Assembly: GCA_900540395.1 (NCBI GenBank)
Contig: UQFQ01000002.1
Location: 83,829-147,828, forward strand
Direction: 5' to 3'
Source: an uncultured Mollicutes bacterium
GTDB lineage: Bacteria > Bacillota_I > Bacilli_A > RFN20 > CAG-826
Length of the DNA stretch: 64,000 bases
Positions 1 through 8,656 of this stretch are shown here, one piece after another. A program made the position numbers and the translations under genes. Below the pieces are notes generated by a model, which did no database searches, was not told where the DNA came from, and worked only from the letters and a program-made list of their open reading frames with translations. Every line of letters begins with the position of its first letter. The stretch's first letter is position 1.

Positions 1-1299
1 ACAGAAGGTATTGAAAAGTATGGTGATAACATTAATACCGTTGCTGAAATCAGCGATGAAGAGTGGGAAGCCTGCACTTATAATGGTAAGGTTTATGCCA
101 TTCCTGAAGTTGGACATACTTCAATGGTTAACGTTGCTCTTGTTTGGAACTATGACCATTTAAAAGAAGTTGGTATAAACAAGATTCCTGAAACAATTTC
201 CGAATTTGATACTGCTGTAAGAGCTCTTCAAGCTCATTTTGGTGAAAATAATGCTAATTATCATGCCTTAGGTCTTGCTGGAACAAACGCTGAATTCAAT
301 CCAATTACCGCAGCATTTGATATGCCAAAGAACTGGTTTGAAAACGAAAATGGCGAACTTGAAAATGCTTTATTTAGTGATCGTACCGAAGCTTATTTAA
401 ATTATATGCATGGCATTTATGAAGCAAGTTGTTTAGCTCAAGGTTGGTCAACACAAATGGAATCAAGCATCATCAATAACTTCGTCAACCAAAATTGTAG
501 CGTTATGAATGTTTCTTATTGGAACGTTACAAACTTAAGACAATCCTGTGTTGCTTCTTATGACTTCCCAGAAGGCGTTAATACTGACACCAAAAAAACA
601 AATCATGTTTATGGAACTTTAGATCATGAATATGGCTATGCAAGTAGTGACGCAATGATTCAATGGCAAGTCTACTTAAAAGGCGATGGAACTAACGGAA
701 CAAACTATCAAGAAGCTGGCAAATCTCGTGATTCTAAAGGTATTGCTTATTATATTGTTGTTCCTGTTGCTAGTGCTAAAAGAGCGGCATATTCACTTGA
801 TTGGATTAACTCCAAGATGGAAGAAGATGTTTCTCAAATGATGAGTGCTGGAATTGAAGGAACACACTTTGAATATTCAACCGCTGATGATAAAGAAGCA
901 GTTAAACTTATTACTGAAGATGGTGAAGAAGAGGAATACGCAAAAATTCTTGATCAATATAGTAATGACATTTCAGGTATGAGCCAATATCAAACTGGTG
1001 TTAATAAAAAAGTAGCTAGAAAATGGTGGCCACTTGCTGAACAAGGTTTTGATGCTTGGTCTGTTCTTGCTCTTGATGATAGTCGAGTAATTTATGATCC
1101 GTTTGCTGTTCACCCAGTTTTACCAAATTTTGCTAGAGTTGACTTAACAGCACAAAATTATGTTATTACTCAACTTCAAAATTGCATCAATCAAGGTGGC
1201 GATACTTTAGCTAATGCTAGAAATACCTATACCTCAAGATATTGGACTGATACCATCAAAAACGAAGTTAATGATTGGTATAAAAGTTCTAAAAACTAA
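1..1299 (+). CDS. Carbohydrate ABC transporter substrate-binding protein (5' truncated by window edge)
   Basis: The frame is open from base 1, so the gene begins upstream; the first ATG seen (124) is internal. Before it the frame reads YNGKVYAIPE, a segment typical of family 1 extracellular sugar-binding proteins where the lobes close on the ligand. About 432 residues are visible, rich in Trp and Tyr in the second half (for example KWWPLAEQGFDAW), as expected of a sugar-binding cleft. Signal peptide and lipobox lie outside the window. Two permeases follow immediately, and the ATPase is probably the one at 12936 in the same operon. The ligand is inferred to be an oligosaccharide; GH20, GH31 and GH36 downstream suggest amino-sugar- or alpha-hexose-containing chains. 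Confidence 0.85.
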   Translation, partial: TEGIEKYGDNINTVAEISDEEWEACTYNGKVYAIPEVGHTSMVNVALVWNYDHLKEVGINKIPETISEFDTAVRALQAHFGENNANYHALGLAGTNAEFNPITAAFDMPKNWFENENGELENALFSDRTEAYLNYMHGIYEASCLAQGWSTQMESSIINNFVNQNCSVMNVSYWNVTNLRQSCVASYDFPEGVNTDTKKTNHVYGTLDHEYGYASSDAMIQWQVYLKGDGTNGTNYQEAGKSRDSKGIAYYIVVPVASAKRAAYSLDWINSKMEEDVSQMMSAGIEGTHFEYSTADDKEAVKLITEDGEEEEYAKILDQYSNDISGMSQYQTGVNKKVARKWWPLAEQGFDAWSVLALDDSRVIYDPFAVHPVLPNFARVDLTAQNYVITQLQNCINQGGDTLANARNTYTSRYWTDTIKNEVNDWYKSSKN

Positions 1300-1373
1300 T
1301 TAATTGAGTTAATTAAAAACAATTAAAATCTCTACTTAAAAGCAGAAAAGAAATAAAGAAAAGACGTTTGATT

Positions 1374-2402
1374 ATGGAAAGTTTTGTTATTGGAAATAAG
1401 AAAAGAAAAAAACTAAATAGTAGTTCTTTAAACTACTTTCATCGTGTTGGAGTAAAGATAAAAAAGTATGCTTCAATCTTCTGGTTTATTTTGCCAGCCA
1501 TGATTTTAGCCTTTCTTTTTGGTTATGTTCCTTTAATCTTTATTCTTGCTGCTTTTAAGTCTGATTTTATTTTAGCTATCAACTCGCCTCTAGTTGAACT
1601 TTTTAGAAATAACTGGAGTTTTGTGCAGTTTACGAAATTATTTGGGGATAATAGTGAACAATTTTTATTAGCGTTATCCAATACATTAATCATTAATGTT
1701 ATTAAAATTTGTCTTGTTTTCCCTTTCTCAATTTTACTTGCAATTATGCTAAGTGAAGTAAAGTCAACATTTGCAAGTAAACTTATTTTAATTATTTTGT
1801 GTCTTCCAAACTTCTTATCATGGCCAACAGTTATTGGTATTTGGAACAACTTATTTAGAGATCAAAATGGTGTTATTAATAATCTTTTGATGTCGATGGG
1901 GTTAATTAAAGAGCCAATCTTCTGGTTTGGCGATAATATTGGAGGAATTGCGGGATTCAACTTGTTCAAGTTCTTTGCAATTTTAATGGATGCTTGGAAA
2001 GGAAGTGGATGGAATTCCATCATGATTTATACAGCTATTATGAGTATTGATAAATCTTACTATGAAGCTAGTGAAATCGATGGATGTAACAAAGTTAAAC
2101 AAGTCTGGTATTTAACTCTTCCTTCAATCTTCCCAATTATTGCGCTCATGTTTATCATGAATATAACTTATATTTTATCGAGTGGATTTGAACAAATTAA
2201 TTTATTGGCACAGATTTCTGATCCAAGTTTAAAAGAAAGAATGAAAACACTTGATGTTTATCTTTATGAAGTGGCCCTTGGTGCAGGAGCGGATATGTCT
2301 TTTGCAACGGCTTTAGGTATCTTTAATTCATCAATTTCATTAATCTTAATGCTTGCTGGAAATCAAATAGCAAAGAAGTTCTTACATAGAGGTTTATGGT
2401 AA
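1374..2402 (+). CDS. Sugar ABC transporter permease, LplB type
   Basis: Integral membrane subunit of the importer that starts at the left edge. The start is set at ATG 1374; a TTG two codons upstream (1368) is possible but has no better ribosome site. The 342-residue protein has a basic cytoplasmic N-terminus (KKRKK) and about six hydrophobic segments, the first near residues 30-55. The EAA loop that docks on the ATPase is at about 231-237 (EASEIDG), followed by the usual LP motif. Length and layout match LplB/UgpA-like permeases. It is separated from the next permease by one base, so the two are surely cotranslated. Confidence 0.9.
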   Translation: MESFVIGNKKRKKLNSSSLNYFHRVGVKIKKYASIFWFILPAMILAFLFGYVPLIFILAAFKSDFILAINSPLVELFRNNWSFVQFTKLFGDNSEQFLLALSNTLIINVIKICLVFPFSILLAIMLSEVKSTFASKLILIILCLPNFLSWPTVIGIWNNLFRDQNGVINNLLMSMGLIKEPIFWFGDNIGGIAGFNLFKFFAILMDAWKGSGWNSIMIYTAIMSIDKSYYEASEIDGCNKVKQVWYLTLPSIFPIIALMFIMNITYILSSGFEQINLLAQISDPSLKERMKTLDVYLYEVALGAGADMSFATALGIFNSSISLILMLAGNQIAKKFLHRGLW

Positions 2403-2403
2403 T

Positions 2404-3312
2404 ATGAAAAGCCCATTTATTAGTGTTCATAAAAAAAGACTTAAAAAGATCATTAAAAAACCAACTAGTGATCGTGTTTTAAGTGGAATTAATATTGCTT
2501 TACTTATATTTTTCTGTCTTATTGTTATAATTCCTCTTTTAAACTTATTAGCTTTTGCTTTTTCAACTGGAACTAGAAATAGCGAAGTTACTTTTTTACC
2601 AGCTGGCTTTACATTTGATATGTTTGCTTATGTCATGAATGATTTTGCTTTCTGGAGAAGTTTAGGTAATAGTGTAATTATTACCTTTGCTGTAACAATT
2701 TTGTCCAATTTGTTTATGGCAATGGCGGCTTACCCACTCTCTAAACCAGATTTTCCATTTAAAAAAGGAATTCTTGTTTTCTTCATTATTACCATGTTAT
2801 TTAGCGCTGGTATTGTTCCTTCAGTTTTACTTTTAAGAGGTCTTGGTTTATATGGAACAATTTGGGCAGTTATCTTAATTTCAATTAATAACGTCTTCAA
2901 TATGCTTTTATATAAATCTTTCTTTGAAGGTTTACCAAAAGAAACAATCGAAGCAGCCGAAGTTGATGGAACAACAAACTTCCAAATGTTTATTAAAATT
3001 GTTCTTCCAATGTCTTTACCTGTCTTTGCTAGTTGCTGTTTCTTCTCAATTGTTGGAACATGGAACTCATATAGTGGAGCTTTAATGTTTATTGGAACAA
3101 CAAGTGATAAAGAAGCTTATTGGTCACTTTCTCTATACATTTATAATCTTTTACAAACAGATCCATCAAACGATCCAACTAGTTTCTTAAATATGAATTT
3201 AACTAATGTTCAAAGTGCATCAATTGTTATTTCAGTTATACCAATTTTAATAATCTATCCATTTGTTATTCGTTACATTAAAAGTGGCATTACTTTGGGG
3301 AGTGAAAAATAA
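2404..3312 (+). CDS. Carbohydrate ABC transporter permease, LplC/YtcP type
   Basis: Second membrane subunit, 302 residues, with a basic N-terminus, a first transmembrane span near residues 28-50 and five further spans. The EAA loop is around residues 183-189 (EAAEVDG), followed by IVLPMSLPV. The C-terminus ends with a hydrophobic span and a short GITLGSEK tail typical of the LplC/YtcP branch, which pairs with LplB-like partners. It starts one base after the previous stop. It should form a heterodimeric channel with the product of 1374-2402 and use an MsmK/UgpC-type ATPase. Confidence 0.9.
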   Translation: MKSPFISVHKKRLKKIIKKPTSDRVLSGINIALLIFFCLIVIIPLLNLLAFAFSTGTRNSEVTFLPAGFTFDMFAYVMNDFAFWRSLGNSVIITFAVTILSNLFMAMAAYPLSKPDFPFKKGILVFFIITMLFSAGIVPSVLLLRGLGLYGTIWAVILISINNVFNMLLYKSFFEGLPKETIEAAEVDGTTNFQMFIKIVLPMSLPVFASCCFFSIVGTWNSYSGALMFIGTTSDKEAYWSLSLYIYNLLQTDPSNDPTSFLNMNLTNVQSASIVISVIPILIIYPFVIRYIKSGITLGSEK

Positions 3313-3315
3313 AAT

Positions 3316-4443
3316 ATGTTTACGCAAGAAGAAATTAATAAAGCTTATAAATATGTTAAAGAAGATGATGATAACTTCTTTAATGATTTTGAAATGGAGT
3401 ATCATGACCCATATAATGAAAACGAATTTAAGTTTTATGGAAGTGGCGTTATTGAACATAAAACTTTAGGAAGATTTACTGAAGAAGAAATTAATAAAGT
3501 AAAACTAGTTTCTAAAGATGTGCCTTGGTTAGCTACTCAAAGTGCTGGTATTCAAATTCATTTTAAAACTGATTCTAGATTAATTACTGTTCGTGCCTTT
3601 GAAAATGGAGTTCATGATATGAAAAACATGAACTTTATGGCTCAATGCGGATTTGATTTGTATTACAAAGAAAATGGGCAATATATTTACCATAACTCAA
3701 CTTTTGGAAACTATATTGATGCTAAAAAATTCGTTGCAAATCTAGGGGTTTTTAGAGAAAAAAAGGAAAGAGAAATTGTAATTAATTTACCTCTTTATAT
3801 AGGGCTAGTAACTCTTGATATTGGACTTGAAAAAGGTTCAATAATTAAACCAAATTGTGACTTAAAGTCAGGAAGAATAGTTTGCTATGGAACAAGCATT
3901 CTTCAAGGAGGATGTGTCTCGCGTCCTGGACTTTGTATAACAAATGTATTATCACGTTATTTTGAAAGAGAAGTTTTAAATTATGGTTTTAGTGGAGCTG
4001 GACTTTTAGAAGAAGAAATTGGTGAAGTTATTGCTAGTCGAGACGATATTAAACTATTAATAATTGATGCTGAGGCTAATGCTGGTTGCGATAAACGGAT
4101 GGTCAATAATTTTGAAAAATTTATAAATAAGTTTTATGAAAGATATCCTAATCTTCCAGTTATCGTCATGAATAAAACTAAAATGGCTATTGATTCATTT
4201 TTACCACGTAACAAAGGAATGAAAATCTTTAATGATCGCTTTTTAAAAGCAATGGTTAATAAATATAAAAGGAAAGGGAAAGAAATCTATTTCGTAGATA
4301 ATTACCATATCTTTGATAAACAAGATATTGATAGTAGTGAATTTACTGTTGATGGTGTTCATCCTAATGATATGGGAATGCATTTATTGACTAATAGCTA
4401 TATAAAAGCGATTAAAAAGGTTAAATCTTTAGATTTAAAATAG
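3316..4443 (+). CDS. SGNH/GDSL hydrolase with N-terminal GxDLY domain (probable carbohydrate esterase)
   Basis: The 375-residue protein has no signal peptide, so it is probably cytoplasmic. The N-terminal part carries the GFDLY signature of the GxDLY domain that precedes some SGNH esterases. Catalytic block I is degenerate (YGTSILQGG, nucleophile Ser194) and block V is intact (VDGVHPND, Asp346 and His349). The Asn/Gly blocks are recognisable as NYGFSGAG and DAEANAG. Family members remove acyl groups, often acetyl, from sugars. Its place directly after the permeases suggests deacylation of imported saccharides. An upstream GGGGAGTG gives the ribosome site with rather long spacing. Confidence 0.8.
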   Translation: MFTQEEINKAYKYVKEDDDNFFNDFEMEYHDPYNENEFKFYGSGVIEHKTLGRFTEEEINKVKLVSKDVPWLATQSAGIQIHFKTDSRLITVRAFENGVHDMKNMNFMAQCGFDLYYKENGQYIYHNSTFGNYIDAKKFVANLGVFREKKEREIVINLPLYIGLVTLDIGLEKGSIIKPNCDLKSGRIVCYGTSILQGGCVSRPGLCITNVLSRYFEREVLNYGFSGAGLLEEEIGEVIASRDDIKLLIIDAEANAGCDKRMVNNFEKFINKFYERYPNLPVIVMNKTKMAIDSFLPRNKGMKIFNDRFLKAMVNKYKRKGKEIYFVDNYHIFDKQDIDSSEFTVDGVHPNDMGMHLLTNSYIKAIKKVKSLDLK

Positions 4444-4454
4444 GGGTGATATTT

Positions 4455-5966
4455 ATGAAAGTTATCGTTGTTCCTCTTGATGAGAGACCATGCAATTATG
4501 AGTATTTGCTTAATCTTCCATTACCAAAAGAGGTAGAACTTGTTTTACCAAGTCGAGATTTACTGTCTAAGAAAAAAGATGTTTGTAAAATTTACCCTTT
4601 GCATGAATGGCTTTTTGACAACGCTAAAGATGCTGATTATTTAGTAGTTTCTTTTGATACACTTTTATATGGTGGAATAATTCCTTCTCGTTTGCATCAT
4701 TTAGAACAAGATGAAATTTTAAAAAGAGCTGAAGCAGTTCGTAAAGTTAAAGAAATTAATCCTAAAATTAAAATATATGCAAATTGCTTAATTATGAGAT
4801 GCCCTGCTTATAATTGTGGGGATGAAGAACCAGATTATTTTGATGAATATGGTTATAACATTTTTAGATATGGTCAACTTCTTGATAAAGAGAAGCAAGG
4901 TTTAATTTCACAAAATGAAGTACTTGAAAAAGAGAATTTAACTAAAAAAATACCAAGTGAATATTTAAATGATTTTATTTCTAGAAGAAAGAAAAACCTT
5001 GAAGCAATTTTAAAAATTTTAACTTATGTTAAAGATGGAATAATTGATTTTTTCATCATTCCACAAGATGATTGCAGTGAATATGGATTTACTTCAATTG
5101 ACCAAAGAAAAGTAAAATCATTTATTAGCAAAAAGAAAATTGATGATAAAGTAGTTATTTATCCTGGAGCTGATGAAGTTGGCTTAACTTTAATGGCTCG
5201 AGTATTAAATGATTATTATAATTACTCGCTTAAATTTTATGTTTTCTATAGTTCAACTTTAGGAAGCAATTCAATTCCAATGTTTGAAGATCGACCAATT
5301 TCTGAAACAATTAAATATCATATTTATTCCACTAAAGGAGTTATGGTTTCTTCAATTAGTGAAGCGGATATTTGTTTAGGAATAAATATTGGAAGTGAAT
5401 TTTTAGATAAACACGATAAACGCTGCCATATCGTTTATGGAAAGAATCGAAATATTCCTTCTTTTGTTGATACAATCTCTTACATTTTAAATTCTGGAAA
5501 AGTATGTGGAATTGGAGATTGTGCCTATTGTAATGAAGCTGATAAAGAACTCTTAGAGTTTTTAAAAACAAAAGGATTACTATTTAAGCTTTCTTCTTTT
5601 GCTGGTTGGAATACTTCAAGTAACACTTTAGGAACAACAATCTCTAATTTAACAAGCTACTATTATTCAAAAGATGAAAAAAAGAAAAATATATCTTTAA
5701 TTAATCGTTATATTGATGATTTTATTTATATGGCGATTGTTAGAGAAAAGTTAATCATGTTTATTGAAGGTGAAAAGATTAATGGAATTAATTGTTTCAA
5801 TTTGGGCGAACATAAAAAGCGTTATGAAACAATTGCTAAAGAAATGATTAAAGAAGAAGCTAAAAACTTTTCTTTAGAACTTAATAATTATATTAAAGAT
5901 CTTGATGTTAACTTTATCTGGAATCGCACTTTTGAAATTTTACTTCATTTAGAAACTAATTTATAA
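4455..5966 (+). CDS. DUF4127 family protein
   Basis: The N-terminus KVIVVPLDERPCN is the hallmark opening of DUF4127 (PLD(D/E)RPxN), and the length (503 aa from ATG 4455) fits that family. The ATG is preferred over GTG 4446 because AGGGGTGAT sits correctly before it. Further conserved-looking stretches are DTLLYGGIIPSR near residue 65, IPQDDCSEYG near 200 and the GADEVG motif near 240. The many Asp/Glu/His/Cys residues suggest a metal-dependent or sugar-active enzyme, but no activity is known to me for the family. It sits between an esterase and a ROK kinase in a glycan operon, so a role in sugar processing is inferred. Confidence 0.8.
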   Translation: MKVIVVPLDERPCNYEYLLNLPLPKEVELVLPSRDLLSKKKDVCKIYPLHEWLFDNAKDADYLVVSFDTLLYGGIIPSRLHHLEQDEILKRAEAVRKVKEINPKIKIYANCLIMRCPAYNCGDEEPDYFDEYGYNIFRYGQLLDKEKQGLISQNEVLEKENLTKKIPSEYLNDFISRRKKNLEAILKILTYVKDGIIDFFIIPQDDCSEYGFTSIDQRKVKSFISKKKIDDKVVIYPGADEVGLTLMARVLNDYYNYSLKFYVFYSSTLGSNSIPMFEDRPISETIKYHIYSTKGVMVSSISEADICLGINIGSEFLDKHDKRCHIVYGKNRNIPSFVDTISYILNSGKVCGIGDCAYCNEADKELLEFLKTKGLLFKLSSFAGWNTSSNTLGTTISNLTSYYYSKDEKKKNISLINRYIDDFIYMAIVREKLIMFIEGEKINGINCFNLGEHKKRYETIAKEMIKEEAKNFSLELNNYIKDLDVNFIWNRTFEILLHLETNL

Positions 5967-5968
5967 AA

Positions 5969-6808
5969 ATGAATATTGTTGCTTTAGATATTGGTGGAAC
6001 AAGTATAAAAAGTGGTTTATTTTCTAATGATTTGTTATTAGAAAGTTTTGATAACCAAACTTTTGGCAATAAAGGTCTAGAAAAAATTAAAGAAAGCATA
6101 TGTATCGCAATAAATCATTATTTAGGTAAAAGAAAAATTGATTGTATTGCAATTTCAACTGCTGGAGATATTGATCCTTTTAAAGGTGAAGTAGTTTATG
6201 CTAGTGATAACTTAAAAGGCTTTACTGGTTTTAAAATTAAAGAATTCGTTGAAAGTTTATATAAAGTTAAATGTTTTGTTAATAATGATGCTGTTTGTCA
6301 TTTATTAGGGATAATTGATGACACTAATAAAGATAAAAATATCTTTATGCTTACTTTAGGAACAGGAGTTGGAGCAGTTTTATATAAAAATAAAGAAATT
6401 TATTATGGAGAAAAATTTAATTTAGGTAAATTTGCTCATTATGTTTTGGTAGAAAATGGGATTCAATGTGATTGTGGTCAAAAAGGATGTGCTGAAAAAG
6501 AGTTATCTAAAAATTTCTTTTTAGTTAAAAGCAAAGAATATTTTCATGAAGAAAAAAGTGCTAAAGAAGTTTTTGATTTATTTAAAGAAGGCGATTTAAA
6601 CGCTAAAAAAATCATTGATGAATACTTTGTTAACTTTAATAACTATCTTCAATATTTAGAAAAATTAGATTTAGATTTAATTTATATTTCAGGAGGCATT
6701 GCAACTTATACAGATATCTTTAAAATGTATCTTAAAAATGAAAAGATTAAGTATGTAAAGGAGAATGCTTTATTAGGTGTTTATGGCGCTAAAAAGCTAG
6801 TTAAGTGA
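5969..6808 (+). CDS. ROK family sugar kinase
   Basis: ATP-dependent hexose kinase of the ROK family, 279 residues. The phosphate-binding DIGGT is at residues 7-11, and the zinc-binding ROK signature CDCGQKGC is at 167-174 followed by AE. The second phosphate loop is LTLGTGVGA near residue 130. The neighbours NanE and GH20 make N-acetylmannosamine or N-acetylglucosamine the most likely substrate: a ManNAc kinase would feed NanE directly. Glucokinase remains possible. It starts two bases after the DUF4127 stop without a clear ribosome site, so translation is probably coupled. At 279 aa it is slightly short for the family. Confidence 0.88.
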   Translation: MNIVALDIGGTSIKSGLFSNDLLLESFDNQTFGNKGLEKIKESICIAINHYLGKRKIDCIAISTAGDIDPFKGEVVYASDNLKGFTGFKIKEFVESLYKVKCFVNNDAVCHLLGIIDDTNKDKNIFMLTLGTGVGAVLYKNKEIYYGEKFNLGKFAHYVLVENGIQCDCGQKGCAEKELSKNFFLVKSKEYFHEEKSAKEVFDLFKEGDLNAKKIIDEYFVNFNNYLQYLEKLDLDLIYISGGIATYTDIFKMYLKNEKIKYVKENALLGVYGAKKLVK

Positions 6809-6809
6809 T

Positions 6810-8645
6810 ATGACAAATTTTGAATATTGTTTTAAAAATTTACAAATAGAATTCAACTTTTGCGGGGTTTTAAATCTAGAACCTGAAGATATTATTCTTC
6901 AGCAAACTGAGTTTGCTTCAGCTAGATATATCGCAAGTGAGAAAAAATATTTAATAAATTATCGTAATGAACATGATATTTGGCGATTAATTTATGAAAC
7001 ATTTAACTACAATTTAAAAACTAATTTTCAAATCTTTATTAATCATACTTTTGATGATTTAGCCATAATGGTTGATGTAGCTAGAAATAATGTTTTAACT
7101 GTTCAAAGTTTTAAAAGATTAATCCATCATATCGCTATTTTAGGGTATAGCACTTTAAAAATATATTTAGAAGATGTTTTTGAAATAGAGGGCGAACCAT
7201 ATTTTGGACATTTTAGAGGAAGATATAAAAAGGAAGAACTAAGTGAAATTGTTTCTTACGCTAAACTTTTTAACTTAAATGTTGTTCCTTGTATTCAAAC
7301 TTTAGCTCATCTTAAAACATTAAAAAGATGGTGTGTCTATCGTCCTTATTTTGATATTGATGATATTTTGATGGTTGGCGAACCAAAAGTTTATGAACTC
7401 ATTGATAAAATGATGAAAACAGTTAAAGAAATCTTTAATTCTGATGTCATTAATATTGGTATGGATGAAGCTCATAATTTAGGAAGAGGAGCTTATCTTG
7501 ATAAAAATGGATATCGTAAAAGAATTGATATATTAAAAGAACATTTAGCAAAGGTTTTAAAGATTGCTCAAAAATATAATTTCCATGTTGAAATGTGGTC
7601 AGATATGTTCTTTAACAATTTATATAGTATTGATCAAGATAGTAGTGTTTATGAAGGTAGCGAAGTAGAAAAATCTTTAAAAATTATTTATTGGGATTAT
7701 TCCTATCGCTTAGTTGAAGAATATAAGAAAAATATTGCTTTGCATAAAACTTTAACGGAAAACGTAACTATTGCTAGTGGCTCATGGAAATGGCTAGGTT
7801 TTATACCTAATAACCATTACGCGATTAAACATAATAAAAATATGTTTATTGCGGCTAAAGATATGGGCATAAAAGAATATACCTTAACTTGTTGGGGAGA
7901 TAATGGGGGAGAAACTTCAATCTTTGCAATATTACCAGTGATTAATTATGTAGCAAATTTAAATTATATTAATGAAAACGTTAAAGAAAGTTATCAATTT
8001 AAAAAATTAACTAATATTGATTATGAAGATTTTATAAAGATAGATCTTGTAAATAACACTAAAAATGAATTAAACATTGATACATTAAATTCATCTAATA
8101 GAGATTATCTTTATAACGATATAATGCTAGGAATATTTGATTCTTGTATTAAAGAAGACCAAGTCAAAACTTATGAAACTGTGATAGAAAGCCTGCAAAA
8201 CATTGGTAAAAGTTCAAAATTTGATTATATCTTTGATACAAGTAGAAGTTTAGCACTTGTTTTAAAAAGAAAAGTTAAGATTGCTTTAAGTTTAAGAAAA
8301 GCTTATCAAAATAAAGACTATAAAGAACTTAAATCGACAATTTCTGACTTAATGAAACTTAAAATGGAAGTGGAGGATTTCTATCAAACTTTCTATAAGC
8401 AATGGCATAAAGAAAGCAAAGGTTTTGGCTTTGAAGTTCAAGACATTAGAATTGGTGCTTTAAAGCAAAGAATTGAATCAACTATAAGAAGAATAGAGGA
8501 TTACCTTCAAGGAAAAATTAGAGATATTGATGAACTTGAAGAAATCGCTTTAGATTTTTATGGAAATAATCAAGATTTTTATAAACCTGATGATTTAGTA
8601 GATCCATATTGGGTCAAAATGAGTTCAGTTAATGTTAATGATTAA
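6810..8645 (+). CDS. GH20 exo-beta-N-acetylhexosaminidase (GcnA/GH20C-like)
   Basis: Intracellular hexosaminidase of 611 aa with no signal peptide. The catalytic pair is Asp219-Glu220 in the motif GMDEAHNLGRG, the substrate-assisted arrangement of GH20. Upstream segments on the barrel read IYLEDVFEIEGEP and CIQTLAHLKTL, and Trp-rich strands (EMWSDMFF, TCWGDNGGE) line the active site. Size and architecture (short N-domain, barrel, helical C-terminus) resemble streptococcal GcnA/GH20C rather than secreted chitobiases. It would release GlcNAc or GalNAc from the non-reducing ends of imported oligosaccharides, supplying the ROK kinase and NanE. The start overlaps the end of the kinase gene region closely (one base gap). 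Confidence 0.85.
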   Translation: MTNFEYCFKNLQIEFNFCGVLNLEPEDIILQQTEFASARYIASEKKYLINYRNEHDIWRLIYETFNYNLKTNFQIFINHTFDDLAIMVDVARNNVLTVQSFKRLIHHIAILGYSTLKIYLEDVFEIEGEPYFGHFRGRYKKEELSEIVSYAKLFNLNVVPCIQTLAHLKTLKRWCVYRPYFDIDDILMVGEPKVYELIDKMMKTVKEIFNSDVINIGMDEAHNLGRGAYLDKNGYRKRIDILKEHLAKVLKIAQKYNFHVEMWSDMFFNNLYSIDQDSSVYEGSEVEKSLKIIYWDYSYRLVEEYKKNIALHKTLTENVTIASGSWKWLGFIPNNHYAIKHNKNMFIAAKDMGIKEYTLTCWGDNGGETSIFAILPVINYVANLNYINENVKESYQFKKLTNIDYEDFIKIDLVNNTKNELNIDTLNSSNRDYLYNDIMLGIFDSCIKEDQVKTYETVIESLQNIGKSSKFDYIFDTSRSLALVLKRKVKIALSLRKAYQNKDYKELKSTISDLMKLKMEVEDFYQTFYKQWHKESKGFGFEVQDIRIGALKQRIESTIRRIEDYLQGKIRDIDELEEIALDFYGNNQDFYKPDDLVDPYWVKMSSVNVND

Positions 8646-8656
8646 GGGATGAAGTT

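Noticed and set aside
1523..1849. Reverse-strand open frame opposite the LplB permease gene
   Set aside because: It mirrors the hydrophobic codons of the permease and has no ribosome site, and the forward gene is unambiguous.
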